Positions 9,380 to 18,267 of a stretch of DNA of 64,000 bases are shown piece by piece. The position numbers and the translations under genes are program-made. The notes beneath the pieces were generated by a model. It did no database searches and was not told the DNA's origin. It worked only from the letters and a program-made list of their open reading frames with translations. The DNA is from Terriglobia bacterium (GTDB taxonomy: Bacteria > Acidobacteriota > Terriglobia > Terriglobales > Acidobacteriaceae), in the NCBI GenBank assembly GCA_020072845.1, contig JAIQGF010000009.1:310001-374000 (forward strand). The letters run 5' to 3'. Every line of letters begins with the position of its first letter. Within the stretch, counting starts at the first letter, position 1.

Positions 9380-11218
9380 ATGGCTACCACTGAAATTGGC
9401 CCCCAGGAACTTGCCGGCCGCCTGGATCGGAAGCAGGTCGTCAACGACTTCTCCCTCCAGGTGGCGACGGTGAACGGTTCCGGGTCGCAATCGGCCAACT
9501 CGGTCCTGTTGCGGACTATTTTCCAGATGGGGGTGCCGGTCTCCGGCAAGAACCTTTTTCCGTCGAACATTGCCGGCTTGCCGACGTGGTACACCATCCG
9601 CGCCAGCAAGGACGGCTACATTGCCCGCCGAAAAGAGTGCGAATTCCTGGTGGCGATGAATCCGGAGACGGCCCAGGAGGACGTGAAGTCGCTGACCCCG
9701 GGCGCCGCCGTGCTCTATGACGAACCGCTCAACCTGAGCTCGCTCCGCCAGGACCTGATCTTCTACTCGGTACCATTCGACAAGCTGGTGACGACCGTGT
9801 GTGCCGAGGCCAAGCTGCGCAAGCTGGTCAAGAACATGGTGTACGTCGGGGTGGTCGCGCAGTTGCTGAAGCTGGATCCAGCGGAGATGGAGAAAGCCAT
9901 CCGCCGGCAGTTTGGGCGCAAGCTGAAGGCCGCCGATCTCAACGTCAACGCCGCCAAAGCCGGATACGACTACGCCGCTGCCTCGCTCACCAAGTCTGAC
10001 CCGTGCTCCATCGAGCGCATGGACAAGACGCGCGGCAAAATCATCATTGACGGCAACTCGGCGGGCGCGCTGGGTTCCATGTTCGCCGGCGTGACGGTCG
10101 TGACCTGGTACCCGATCACGCCTTCGTCCTCGCTCGTCGAAACCCTCATCGAATACATGAAGGAATACCGCATCGGCAAAGACGGCAAAGCTACTTTCGC
10201 AATCGTACAAGCGGAAGACGAACTCGCTGCCGTCGGCATGGTGCTGGGCGCGGCCTGGGCCGGCGCCCGGTCCATGACCTCCACTTCGGGCCCCGGCATC
10301 TCGCTGATGGCGGAATTTACCGGGCTGGGCTATTACGTCGAAGTGCCGGCGGTGATCTGGGACATCCAGCGCGTCGGACCCTCCACCGGCCTGCCGACGC
10401 GCACCGCGCAGGGCGACGTCCTCTCCACCGCGTTCCTCTCGCACGGCGATACCAAGCACATCGTGCTCTTCCCGTGTTCGGTGGCCGAGTGCTTCACCAT
10501 GGCCGGCGAAGCTTTTGATTTGGCCGAACACTTCCAGACACCGGTGTTCGTCCTCTCCGACCTCGATCTGGGCATGAACAACTGGATGTCGGAGCCGTTT
10601 CAGTATCCCGAAAAGCCCATCCGCCGTGGCAAGGTGCTGAGCAAGGAAGATCTCGACCGGTTGGGGAGTTTCGCCCGCTACAAGGACGTGGACGGCGACG
10701 GCATCGGCTATCGCACCTTGCCGGGCACTGAGCATCCCGCGGCGGCGTACTTCGCGCGCGGCAGCGGGCACAATGAAGCCGCGCAGTACAGCGAGCGTCC
10801 CGACGATTATGTCAACAACATGGAGCGCCTGAATCACAAATTCGAGACCGCGCGCTCGCACGTGCCCAAGCCGGAGATGGCGCAAAACGGCAAGTCCAAG
10901 GTCGGCATCATCGCCTACGGCACTTCGCACTGGGCACTGGTGGAAAGCCGCGACCAGATGCGCAAGGAATACGGCGTCGAAACCGACTACCTGCGCATCC
11001 GGGCGTTCCCCTTCAACCGCGACGTGCACGAGTTCGTCGCCTCGCACGACCGCATTTACGTGGTGGACCAGAACCGCGACGCGCAAATGATGGCGCTGCT
11101 CAAGCTCGATCTCGACGCCGCCCAGCTTACCAAGCTGCGCAGCGTGCGCCACTACAACGGGCTGCCGATTGACGCCCGTTCTGTCACCGACGAGATTATT
11201 TCGCAGGAGGGCCGATAA
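9380..11218 (+). CDS. korA: 2-oxoacid:acceptor oxidoreductase, fused gamma-alpha subunit
   Basis: 612 residues. The gamma domain comes first (about 1-200: VNDFSLQVATVNGSGSQSAN, RRKECEFLVAMNPETA). The alpha domain follows (about 215-610: IDGNSAGALGSMFAGVTVVT, YPITPSSSLVETL, TSTSGPGISLMAEFTGLGYY, VWDIQRVGPSTGLPTRTAQGD). This gamma-alpha order is typical of two-subunit KGOR/OFOR enzymes, which decarboxylate a 2-oxoacid to acyl-CoA while reducing ferredoxin. No ferredoxin delta domain is fused. The substrate, 2-oxoglutarate or another 2-oxoacid, cannot be fixed from sequence alone. The start ATG follows an AAGGA ten bases upstream. The beta subunit begins one base after the stop. Confidence 0.92.
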   Translation: MATTEIGPQELAGRLDRKQVVNDFSLQVATVNGSGSQSANSVLLRTIFQMGVPVSGKNLFPSNIAGLPTWYTIRASKDGYIARRKECEFLVAMNPETAQEDVKSLTPGAAVLYDEPLNLSSLRQDLIFYSVPFDKLVTTVCAEAKLRKLVKNMVYVGVVAQLLKLDPAEMEKAIRRQFGRKLKAADLNVNAAKAGYDYAAASLTKSDPCSIERMDKTRGKIIIDGNSAGALGSMFAGVTVVTWYPITPSSSLVETLIEYMKEYRIGKDGKATFAIVQAEDELAAVGMVLGAAWAGARSMTSTSGPGISLMAEFTGLGYYVEVPAVIWDIQRVGPSTGLPTRTAQGDVLSTAFLSHGDTKHIVLFPCSVAECFTMAGEAFDLAEHFQTPVFVLSDLDLGMNNWMSEPFQYPEKPIRRGKVLSKEDLDRLGSFARYKDVDGDGIGYRTLPGTEHPAAAYFARGSGHNEAAQYSERPDDYVNNMERLNHKFETARSHVPKPEMAQNGKSKVGIIAYGTSHWALVESRDQMRKEYGVETDYLRIRAFPFNRDVHEFVASHDRIYVVDQNRDAQMMALLKLDLDAAQLTKLRSVRHYNGLPIDARSVTDEIISQEGR

Positions 11219-11219
11219 T

Positions 11220-12266
11220 ATGGCGACCGCACCGACTTCCACGCCCCAGCCCAAGACCAACCGCATCGGCCTGACGGTGATCGAATACAAAGGCGGCAAG
11301 ACTACGCTGTGCGCCGGTTGCGGCCACAATGCCATCTCGGAACGCATTATTGACGCGATGTACGAAATGGGCATTCCGCCGGAGCACGTGATCAAGCCCT
11401 CCGGCATCGGCTGCTCCTCGAAAAGCCCGGCCTATTTCATGAACCGCTCGCACAGCTTCAACGCGGTGCACGGCCGCATGCCCTCGGTGGCCACCGGGGC
11501 GCTGCTGGCCAACCGCAAGCTGATCGCGCTCGGCGTCAGCGGCGACGGCGACACCGCGTCCATCGGCATCGGGCAGTTCGTGCACATGATGCGGCGCAAC
11601 CTGCCCATGATCTACATCATCGAGGACAACGGCGTGTACGGCCTGACCAAGGGCCAGTTCTCGGCCACGGCGGATATTGGTTCCAAGCTGAAAAGCGGCG
11701 TCATTAACGACCTGCCGCCCATCGATACCTGCTCGCTCGCCATCATGCTGGGCGCAACCTACGTTGGGCGCTCTTTTTCAGGCGACAAGAAGCAGTTGCT
11801 GGCCATGCTGAAGGCCGCCATCGCGCACAACGGCACGGCCATGCTGGACGTCATTTCGCCGTGTGTCACGTTCAACGACCACGAGGGTTCGACTAAGTCG
11901 TACAAGTTCACCAAGGATCACGATGAACCCTTGCAGGAAGTGAGCTTCGTGCCCGCGTTTGAAGACATTGACGTGGAGTACGAGGCGGGAGCGACGGTTG
12001 ATGTCAGCATGCACGACGGCTCTCGCCTGCGCTTGCGCAAGATCGAAGAGGGGTACGATCCGACCAACAAGGCGGAATCGCTGAAGCGATTGGCCGAAGC
12101 CCATGACAAAGGCGAAATCCTGACCGGCGTTTTTTATGTTAACCCCACTGCGCCGACGTTCATGGAGCTGCTCAACGTCACCGACGAATCCCTCGCGACT
12201 TTGCCGGAGTCGGTGGTGCGTCCTTCACGGCAGGTGCTGGAAGAGTGCATGGAGGAACTGCGGTAA
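11220..12266 (+). CDS. korB: 2-oxoacid:ferredoxin oxidoreductase, beta subunit
   Basis: 348 residues, starting at an ATG preceded by AGGAGGGC and one base after the korA stop. The frame is open upstream, but that overlaps korA and lacks such a site. The TPP/Mg site is GDGDTASIG (108-116) with DNGVYGLTKGQ following (137-147). Cluster ligand candidates for one [4Fe-4S] are C31 and C34 (CAGCGHN), C65 (GIGC) and C215 (SPC). It forms the catalytic heterodimer with korA, probably in the cytosol. A small [2Fe-2S] protein gene follows 63 bp later. Confidence 0.94.
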   Translation: MATAPTSTPQPKTNRIGLTVIEYKGGKTTLCAGCGHNAISERIIDAMYEMGIPPEHVIKPSGIGCSSKSPAYFMNRSHSFNAVHGRMPSVATGALLANRKLIALGVSGDGDTASIGIGQFVHMMRRNLPMIYIIEDNGVYGLTKGQFSATADIGSKLKSGVINDLPPIDTCSLAIMLGATYVGRSFSGDKKQLLAMLKAAIAHNGTAMLDVISPCVTFNDHEGSTKSYKFTKDHDEPLQEVSFVPAFEDIDVEYEAGATVDVSMHDGSRLRLRKIEEGYDPTNKAESLKRLAEAHDKGEILTGVFYVNPTAPTFMELLNVTDESLATLPESVVRPSRQVLEECMEELR

Positions 12267-12329
12267 AGCGTTCACTTCTGAGTACGTGGCCGACTTTCTT
12301 CTGTTGAAGGCCGCAGCAAGGTTCGTACA

Positions 12330-12650
12330 ATGCGGCCCATGAGCAGCCCCGGGCCTCTGTACCGTCCGTACGAAAAACTCATCAAGATCACCATCATGGG
12401 CCGGGAGTTTGAAGTGCCCGAAGGCAACATGATGCTGCGGGCGATGCAGTTCCTGGCGCCGGAGGAAATCTCCTACGGCCGCTTCTGCTGGAACGAGGAC
12501 TGCCAGTATTGTCGCGTGGTGTACGACATGGGCGAGGGCACGCAGGCGCACGCGGCCATCTCCTGCAAGCTGATGGTCAAGGAAGGTATGCGCGTCATCG
12601 AAATGGCGCAGGAGATTCGGTACTGCTTGCGCAGTTTAAATCTGAAGTGA
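12330..12650 (+). CDS. Small [2Fe-2S] ferredoxin-like protein
   Basis: 106 residues (97-106 depending on which of two ATGs, 12330 or 12339, is used). The cysteines are C53, C58, C61 and C79, spaced C-x4-C-x2-C...C, as in plant-type/HoxU-like [2Fe-2S] domains. A ubiquitin-like beta-grasp start (LIKITIMGREFEVPEGNMML) is visible. It follows korAB on the same strand. An electron carrier or accessory role with the 2-oxoacid oxidoreductase is my inference from position. These enzymes usually use [4Fe-4S] ferredoxin, so a [2Fe-2S] neighbour is notable. Confidence 0.8.
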   Translation: MRPMSSPGPLYRPYEKLIKITIMGREFEVPEGNMMLRAMQFLAPEEISYGRFCWNEDCQYCRVVYDMGEGTQAHAAISCKLMVKEGMRVIEMAQEIRYCLRSLNLK

Positions 12651-12665
12651 GTTGCGTGTTGTGAC

Positions 12666-12732
12666 GCATCTGGTGATCGGGTGATCTAAAACCTTCCCGC
12701 TTTAGATCGCCAGATCATCCGATCACCCGATA
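12666..12732. repeat. Inverted tandem array, GATCGGGT family
   Basis: The left arm has GGTGATCGGGTGATCTAAA and the right arm has TTTAGATC followed by GATCATCC and GATCACCCGAT, around a 10 bp spacer. It lies between convergent genes (the [2Fe-2S] protein and cpoB) and could end transcription. The same unit occurs at 36425-36511. Confidence 0.75.
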
Positions 12733-12733
12733 T

Positions 12734-13591
12734 TCAGTCCCCCGGCCTGCGCGCGGGACGTGCGGCGCTGGGCTTGGTGCCCAGCGAAGCCAGCCGCTTG
12801 CGTGCCTGGTCGGCTTCCAGCGACCGCGGGTAGCGCTTGACGAGGGCGTTCAACTCCCGGACCCCATCATTGCGGCGTCCCAGTTCCAGCAACGCAAATC
12901 CCTTTTTCAGTTGCGCCGCCGGAGCCTTATTGCCGCTGGGATACTGTTCCAGGACCTTGTCGTATTCCTGCACCGCCTGCTCGTAGTTGCCCTGCCGATA
13001 AGCGAGGTCGGCGATGTAGAACTGCGCGTTCCCCGCGAGGTCGGTGTTGGGATAGAACTTCAGGTAATCGGCAAACTCCTGCAGCGCCAGGTCGTACTTG
13101 GCGGCGTTGTAGTCGCGCAACGCGTTGTTGTAGAGCACGTCGGGCGGAGGCGCCTGCTGCTGCGCCGGCTGCGCGGGGGGCTGGCCGGCCGCAGCGCCGG
13201 GGGGCAATGTGGTCTGCGCGTTTTGCATGGCCTCGAGCTGGTTGCCGATCTTGCCCATGCGCGCCTTGAGTTCATCCACCGAGTCGTTCAGCGCCTGGAT
13301 TTGCCCGGAAAGCTGGTCGGTGCGCGTGCCGCCCTCCGCCTGCTGCTGCTTGAGAGTGCGTTGCAGATCGGCGAGGCCGGCATTGATCTGGTTCATCTTG
13401 TCGGTGCTGGATTCGATCAGGTTTCGCATCACGCCCATGCGCTCGTCGAAAGCCTGCTGCATGCGCGCCATCTGGTCCTGCAGCGCCTGCACCTGTGTCT
13501 GGAGCTGAACGATTTCCTTGCTGACCGGAAACGCGGGCAAGGCGGCGGCGACCAGCAATGCCAGGGGAACAAAGAACTTCAAAGTTTTCAT
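12734..13591 (-). CDS. cpoB: Tol-Pal system protein CpoB (YbgF)
   Basis: 285 residues. A signal peptide (1 to about 22, FFVPLALLVAAALPAFP) suggests periplasmic export. Residues 25-125 form a coiled coil (EIVQLQTQVQALQDQMARM). A Pro/Gln/Ala linker follows, then TPR repeats from about 150 (VLYNNALRDYNAAKYDLALQ, NAQFYIADLAYRQGNYEQAV, KKGFALLELGRR). In the known family, CpoB links outer membrane constriction by Tol-Pal to peptidoglycan synthesis. It is the last gene of the tol cluster, 174 bp after pal. Confidence 0.9.
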   Translation of the reverse strand: MKTLKFFVPLALLVAAALPAFPVSKEIVQLQTQVQALQDQMARMQQAFDERMGVMRNLIESSTDKMNQINAGLADLQRTLKQQQAEGGTRTDQLSGQIQALNDSVDELKARMGKIGNQLEAMQNAQTTLPPGAAAGQPPAQPAQQQAPPPDVLYNNALRDYNAAKYDLALQEFADYLKFYPNTDLAGNAQFYIADLAYRQGNYEQAVQEYDKVLEQYPSGNKAPAAQLKKGFALLELGRRNDGVRELNALVKRYPRSLEADQARKRLASLGTKPSAARPARRPGD

Positions 13592-13765
13592 AGACAGCTG
13601 CTCAGTTGTGCTGCTCTGTTGGATGCAGAAATACTGCTGTTGGTGCTGGGTAGCCGGCCGTTGGCCGGTGAATCGCCCGGTGGACAGGGAGATGCGGACA
13701 CAGAAGATGGCTCCGGTGTCCGCGCACTGTTCTCTACCACGGTCCCCAGCAACCCGTGCCCCAGG

Positions 13766-14494
13766 CTACCTCTGGTACACGAAGTGCCCGCGGCGGTTTT
13801 GTTGCCAGCACTGCTCGCTGGACTCGGTGCAGAACGGCTTTTCCTTGCCGTAGCTGATGGCGTGGATACGATCCGCTCCGACACCGGCCTGGATGAGCGC
13901 GTTCTTCACCGCATTCGCGCGATTGTCGCCGAGCGCCAGGTTGTACTCCGTCGAGCCGCGCTCGTCGCAATGTCCCTCGAGGGTGAAGTGCATCGCGGGA
14001 TGCTGCGCGAGGAACTGTGCGTCGGCCTGCAGCGCCGCCTGCTGGTCCGCCCGGATATCGTACTTGTCGTAGTCGAAGAAGATGTCCCTGACGTTCCGGC
14101 TGAACAACTCCTCGTCGGTAGCGCTGGGTTGGAACGGCGGCGGCGGCGGTGGCGTGACCGTCACCCGCGCCGTGGCTTCCTGGGTGCCGCCGGCGCCCTT
14201 GGCGACCAGCCGGTAGGTGGTGGACTGTGTCGGTGACACGCGCTGCGAGCCGTTGGGATTCACATTGCTGCCGTCGAGCGTGACAGCGGTGGCGTTCTGC
14301 GTTTGCCATGTCAGCGTGCTCGATTGCCCCAGCTGAATGGTGTCGGGGCTGGCGCTCAGTGAAGCCGTCGGCGCTGCCGGCGGTGGTGGCGGTGGCGGTG
14401 GCGCCGGAGCGACTTTCTTCTTGCAACCGCCCAGAGTCAGCACACTGCCCAAAAGCACGATGAGAAAAATCCACTTCAACCTGTCGTGATTCAC
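13766..14494 (-). CDS. pal: Peptidoglycan-associated lipoprotein Pal with an Ig-like insert
   Basis: 242 residues from a GTG at 14494 with GGAGG six bases upstream; the upstream open frame has no such site. The lipoprotein signal (WIFLIVLLGSVLTLGGC) has the lipobox LGGC. A run of prolines and an Ig/PKD-like beta domain (about 45-115, SASPDTIQLGQSSTLTWQTQ) come before a second proline run. The OmpA-type peptidoglycan domain follows (DIFFDYDKYDIR, LEGHCDERGSTEYNLALG, NRRGHFV). Pal anchors the outer membrane to peptidoglycan and binds TolB. The Ig-like insert makes it much longer than E. coli Pal (about 173 residues). Confidence 0.93.
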   Translation of the reverse strand: MNHDRLKWIFLIVLLGSVLTLGGCKKKVAPAPPPPPPPPAAPTASLSASPDTIQLGQSSTLTWQTQNATAVTLDGSNVNPNGSQRVSPTQSTTYRLVAKGAGGTQEATARVTVTPPPPPPFQPSATDEELFSRNVRDIFFDYDKYDIRADQQAALQADAQFLAQHPAMHFTLEGHCDERGSTEYNLALGDNRANAVKNALIQAGVGADRIHAISYGKEKPFCTESSEQCWQQNRRGHFVYQR

Positions 14495-14676
14495 CTCTCT
14501 CCTCCCGTACAACGCAAGTGAACCCAAATCATCCAGCGGCCGGTGTCTGTTAAGAATCGTCCGGCGTTCTGCCTGCAATCCAACAATGTACACCCGGAAA
14601 GCCTAAAACGTTTCCACTACATTTGCGCACACACACGTTCGTGTGATGCAAGATGCGCCTGGCCCGTTGTGCAACG

Positions 14677-16008
14677 CTATTTCCAACTCCAGTTGGGCTG
14701 CGTATTGTGACCGGCGCTGGTCAAGCGGTGCTGCTCGGTACCGTCGGCCAGCATGGTCCAAATCTGTTCGCCGCCGGCGCGGTTGGACTGAAACACAAGG
14801 TGCCGCCCGTCCGGAGACCATGACGGAAAATCGTTGCGGCCGGCCTCGTGCGTCAGCTGGACGATCTGCTTGCTGGCGATATCCATGACGTAGATGTCCT
14901 GCGCTCCCGGCATGCCGGGCCCGTAGTGCCGGATCCAGGCGAAGGCGAGGTACTGGCCGTTGGGCGACCACGATGGCGACACGGCATAGCCCTGGTCGGT
15001 GATGCGCTGCGGGTTCGTGCCATCGGCCTCCATGAGGTAGATCTGCGGCAGGCCGCTGCGTCCGCTGACCCACGCAATCTGCGCCCCGGTCTTCGGGTTC
15101 CACACCGGCGCCACGTCCGGTCCGCGGTAGGCGGTGACGCGCCGCAGGTGCGAGCCGTCAGAGTCGGCGACGAAAATCTCCGGATCGCCGCTGCGCGACG
15201 ATGAGAACGCAATCTGCTTCCCGTCGGGCGCCCAGGCCGGCGAGAGGTTGGTGCCGCCAAAACGCGGAAACGACACGGTGCGGCCGAGGTCCAGGGAGTA
15301 CATTCCAATGTTCCACCCGCCGCCGGTGATAGCGCTGAAGGCGACCCGCGAACCGTCGGGCGAAATGCGCGGCGACAGCGCGATCGAGCCCAGGTGCGTC
15401 AACGGGCGCTGATTCGCGCCGTCATAATCCATGAGCCAGATTTCCTTGTGCCCGTCCCGGCTGCTGACGAAAGCAATTTTGCTCTCCGCGATGCCCGGGA
15501 TGCCGCCGCCCAGGCGAAAGATGATCTCATCGGCGAAGCGGTGCGCGATGATGCGCGCGTTCTCTTCCGTCGCCTTTTCGCGGTACTGCTTGCCCAGCAC
15601 CTGCGGCGACTGCGAGTTCTTCACGTCGTACAGCCAGCCCTGCACGACCACATCGCCGGCGGAGGCGTTGAGGTTGCCGAACGCCAGCATGCCGGCATTG
15701 GTCGGAGGATTGGCCCACGCGTCGAGTTTCACTTCGTCGGGCGAACCCGGCACCTGGAGCGGGTAGAAGCTCTTGGAGACGACGTCGAAAATGCCGGCCT
15801 GGCTGAGGTCGTTCCACAGGGTTTCGTTGAACGCCTTCAGCAGCAGGCCACTGGCGGAATCGGCGGTCACCTGCTTGAAGTCGGGCACCGCAAGGCGGAC
15901 TTTTTCGACCCCAAGCCCCGTGCCGGTACGGATCCAGTCGTTCTGGGCGAAAGACACTGACGTCAGCAACAGGATCGCGAGAAATGCCAGAACAATTCGT
16001 TTCATCAT
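14677..16008 (-). CDS. tolB: Tol-Pal system translocation protein TolB
   Basis: 443 residues from the ATG-ATG pair at 16008. The open frame runs further upstream, but only through the AATTTGT array. A signal peptide (RIVLAFLAILLLTSVSFAQ) is followed by the TolB N-terminal domain (about 25-160), then six beta-propeller blades with repeated SPDG and W-S/A-P-D motifs (LSPRISPDGSRVAFSA, PSWSPNGQYLAFAW, PSWSPDGRHLVFQS). TolB is periplasmic and shuttles between TolA and Pal. No clear ribosome binding site precedes it, because the repeat abuts the start. Confidence 0.95.
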   Translation of the reverse strand: MMKRIVLAFLAILLLTSVSFAQNDWIRTGTGLGVEKVRLAVPDFKQVTADSASGLLLKAFNETLWNDLSQAGIFDVVSKSFYPLQVPGSPDEVKLDAWANPPTNAGMLAFGNLNASAGDVVVQGWLYDVKNSQSPQVLGKQYREKATEENARIIAHRFADEIIFRLGGGIPGIAESKIAFVSSRDGHKEIWLMDYDGANQRPLTHLGSIALSPRISPDGSRVAFSAITGGGWNIGMYSLDLGRTVSFPRFGGTNLSPAWAPDGKQIAFSSSRSGDPEIFVADSDGSHLRRVTAYRGPDVAPVWNPKTGAQIAWVSGRSGLPQIYLMEADGTNPQRITDQGYAVSPSWSPNGQYLAFAWIRHYGPGMPGAQDIYVMDIASKQIVQLTHEAGRNDFPSWSPDGRHLVFQSNRAGGEQIWTMLADGTEQHRLTSAGHNTQPNWSWK

Positions 16009-16013
16009 TGATG

Positions 16014-16104
16014 TGTAATTTGCAATTTGTAATTTGTAATTTTCCACTGCGTCGCGCAATTCCGCCGCAGAAATTGCCAATTACAAATTACCAATTGCAA
16101 ATTT
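16014..16104. repeat. Inverted tandem array, AATTTGT family, between tolA/tonB and tolB
   Basis: Left arm about 16014-16044 (TGTAATTTGCAATTTG followed by further units) and right arm about 16071-16104 (CCAATTACAAATTACC and more), with a GC-rich spacer. The period is 7 bp. It fills almost the whole gap between two co-directional genes of one operon. Confidence 0.85.
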
Positions 16105-16105
16105 C

Positions 16106-16900
16106 CTACCTCCGGAAATCAAACCAGAATTCCACCGAGACGCGGTTGCCGGCGTACTCATTGGGCAAGGGCCCGAAAGAGTCGATGCGCTGCAGCGCGC
16201 GCAGCGCCGACTGGTCCAGCGACGGCACGCCGCTGGATTGCTCGATCTGCACGTTGGCCGGCTGCCCGCTCCGCGTGATTTCGAAGGTGATGTAAACCCG
16301 GCGCGCATCGTGGATATTCGGGTCGATCTCGTATTTCAGCCAGTTCTCCGAAACCTTCTGCTGCACCACGCGGACGTACCACCCGAAGCGCGAACCGAAA
16401 TCCCCGCTGCCGCCGTTGAACCCGAACCCGCCTTTCGCATTCGGGGTGCTGAACACGCCATACGGCCCGCTCACCGGACCGCCCTGTCCGAAGGGCACCA
16501 CATTGCTGGGCTCTTCCTCCGGCGGGCGGGGTTTCGTCTGGGTCGAGGTGCGGGGCTTCGGCTCGGGACGCCGCTTGGTGTCCTTCTCCGGGATCGGGAT
16601 CGCCTCCGGGGTTGGTTCTTCTTTCACCTGGGGCAACGATTGCGTCAACCCCTTCGATTCGTTGGCCAGGATGTTCTGCGTCTGTGTCGCGGCATGGGGC
16701 AACGGGATGGTGCTGACCAGGGTGGCGCTCATGGCGCTTCCGCCTGAGCCGGCGCCGCCCCAGGATTCGCCGGCGAAGCGCCCGAAAATGGCCCCGTAAA
16801 TGAGCATGGACGCAAAGAACAGCCCATGCAGCGCAACCGACCAGGCCAGCGGCTGCTGCCAGTTCTCCCGTTCGGTATAGATATCAGCGCGTGCCGGCAT
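16106..16900 (-). CDS. TolA/TonB-family energy transducer
   Basis: 264 residues. One membrane segment lies at about 19-43 (LAWSVALHGLFFASMLIYGAIF). A Pro/Lys/Glu-rich spacer follows (about 85-135, KRRPEPKPRTSTQTKPRPPE), then a TonB-type C-terminal domain (YVRVVQQKVSENWL, ARRVYITFEITRSGQPANV, SALRALQRI, VEFWFDFRR). It stands in the tolA place of the cluster, spanning the periplasm to link the TolQ/TolR motor to TolB/Pal. The C-terminal domain looks more TonB-like than classical TolA, so a formal name is left open. It overlaps tolR by 17 bp. Confidence 0.88.
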   Translation of the reverse strand: MPARADIYTERENWQQPLAWSVALHGLFFASMLIYGAIFGRFAGESWGGAGSGGSAMSATLVSTIPLPHAATQTQNILANESKGLTQSLPQVKEEPTPEAIPIPEKDTKRRPEPKPRTSTQTKPRPPEEEPSNVVPFGQGGPVSGPYGVFSTPNAKGGFGFNGGSGDFGSRFGWYVRVVQQKVSENWLKYEIDPNIHDARRVYITFEITRSGQPANVQIEQSSGVPSLDQSALRALQRIDSFGPLPNEYAGNRVSVEFWFDFRR

Positions 16901-17312
16901 TCGGGTTCAGGGGCTGTGTGACGATGCTGACGTTGGTGATACCCGCCTGCTTGACAGCGTCCATCACCGTGGCAAAAGCGCCGAACGGAACATTTTCGTC
17001 GGCGCGAAGAAAAATGGATTGCCGTTGCGGATCGCGGACCCTCCGGCGCAACGTGGCCGGAATCAGGTTCACGTTGATGGGATCGTTGCCGAGAAACACG
17101 CGCTGCTGCTTGTCGATGCTGATGACCAGGCGCTCTTCCGTGATTTCCTTCACCGTCTTGGTTTTTGGAACGTCCACTTCGATGCCGGACTGCAGAATGG
17201 GCGCGGTCAGCATAAAAATGATCAGCAGCACCAGCACCACGTCCACCAGCGGCGTGATGTTGATGTCGGCCAGCGCCGAGCGGGTGCGGCCGTTGGAATC
17301 GGTGAATGCCAT
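16884..17312 (-). CDS. tolR: TolR/ExbD biopolymer transport protein
   Basis: 142 residues. A short cytoplasmic N-terminus with INITPLVDVVLVLLIIFMLT forms the one transmembrane helix with the conserved ion-path aspartate (PLVD). The periplasmic part (about 45-135) has the EERLVISIDKQQRVFLG and IFLRADENVPFG segments seen in ExbD/TolR. With TolQ it turns the proton gradient into movement of TolA. It starts at the last base of tolQ (ATG overlap) and overlaps the next gene. Confidence 0.93.
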   Translation of the reverse strand: MAFTDSNGRTRSALADINITPLVDVVLVLLIIFMLTAPILQSGIEVDVPKTKTVKEITEERLVISIDKQQRVFLGNDPINVNLIPATLRRRVRDPQRQSIFLRADENVPFGAFATVMDAVKQAGITNVSIVTQPLNPNAGTR

Positions 17313-18022
17313 TACCGTAACTCCGGTTCCGTGGCGGCGACGCGGCGCGGCGTCTCGGCGCCGGCGCGCTCCACGGCGTTGAGCATTTCCAGCGAGAAGT
17401 CATCCATGCGCTTGCCGAACTCCCGCAGGTCGTTGCCAAACAGGTTGTAGGCGATCAACGCCGGGATGGCGGCGAACAGGCCGGCGGCGGTGGTGATCAG
17501 CGCCTCGGAAATCCCGGGCGCCACCGCGCGCAAGGTCGCCGCTCCCGCCGTGCCCAGGCCATGGAAGGCATCAATGATGCCCCACACGGTACCGAACAAT
17601 CCGATGAACGGGGTAGTGGCGGCGGTGATCGCGAGCCAGGGCAGGCGGCGCTCCAGCCGCGTCAATTCCTCGGAGGCGCCGATCTGCATGGCGCGCTGGA
17701 TGGGGGCGGAGCTGCCGCGCGAGCGCTTGTACTCGTCATATCCGCTCGTGAAGACGGCCACCAGCGGGCTGGGCCTGAACTGCTCCGACACCGCGGCAAT
17801 GTCCTGGAAGCGCTGCGCCCGCCGGAAAGCACGCAAGAACCGCCCGCTTTGCACGCGCGCCCGCCGCAGCAGGTTCCATCGCGAAAGAATGATGGACCAG
17901 GAGAGGAGGCTGAAGAACAGCAGAATGATGAGAACCACCTTGGCAACCGGACCGGACTGCCAAACCAGGTTGGCGATCTCACCGCCGATGACAAACGAAA
18001 GGAAGGGGGAAATAAGCATCAT
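17312..18022 (-). CDS. tolQ: TolQ/ExbB proton channel protein
   Basis: 236 residues with three membrane helices: about 25-47 (VAKVVLIILLFFSLLSWSIIL), 130-152 (LPWLAITAATTPFIGLFGTVWG) and 170-195 (ALITTAAGLFAAIPALIAYN). GLFGTVWGIIDAF is the ExbB/TolQ signature. It forms the inner-membrane stator with TolR. It is the first gene of the minus-strand tol-pal cluster; two ATGs in tandem follow an AAGG. Confidence 0.94.
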   Translation of the reverse strand: MMLISPFLSFVIGGEIANLVWQSGPVAKVVLIILLFFSLLSWSIILSRWNLLRRARVQSGRFLRAFRRAQRFQDIAAVSEQFRPSPLVAVFTSGYDEYKRSRGSSAPIQRAMQIGASEELTRLERRLPWLAITAATTPFIGLFGTVWGIIDAFHGLGTAGAATLRAVAPGISEALITTAAGLFAAIPALIAYNLFGNDLREFGKRMDDFSLEMLNAVERAGAETPRRVAATEPELR

Positions 18023-18055
18023 CCTTCAGGAAAATTTGTCCCACAACTGGACTCA

Positions 18056-18061
18056 ATTATA
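18056..18061 (-). promoter_or_regulatory. Probable -10 box of the tol-pal cluster
   Basis: The minus strand reads TATAAT 34 bp before the tolQ start. No good -35 was seen at 16-18 bp, so this may be an activator-dependent or weak promoter. Confidence 0.42.
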
Positions 18062-18267
18062 GACCAGCGCTGCGGGAGTAAGTTGTTGCCGTATGTGGTC
18101 CGAGTTGAATGCTCACCATCGGTGAACGCAATCTTTCACGTCCCACCACGCTGGGCGCTCCGGGCTTCACCTGAGCTTTGATGCCTTCCACTCGGAAAGC
18201 GGAACCGGCAACTTGAAAACGGCAGTCGTGCTATTCTGCGCACGAATTTCTCCCACAGGAATCTCCG

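Noticed and set aside
9374-11407. 677-residue open frame on the minus strand
   Set aside because: Antisense to korA with His/Val/Gly-rich composition typical of shadow frames.
16009-16080. N-terminal extension of TolB
   Set aside because: It would translate the AATTTGT array and place residues before a normal signal peptide.
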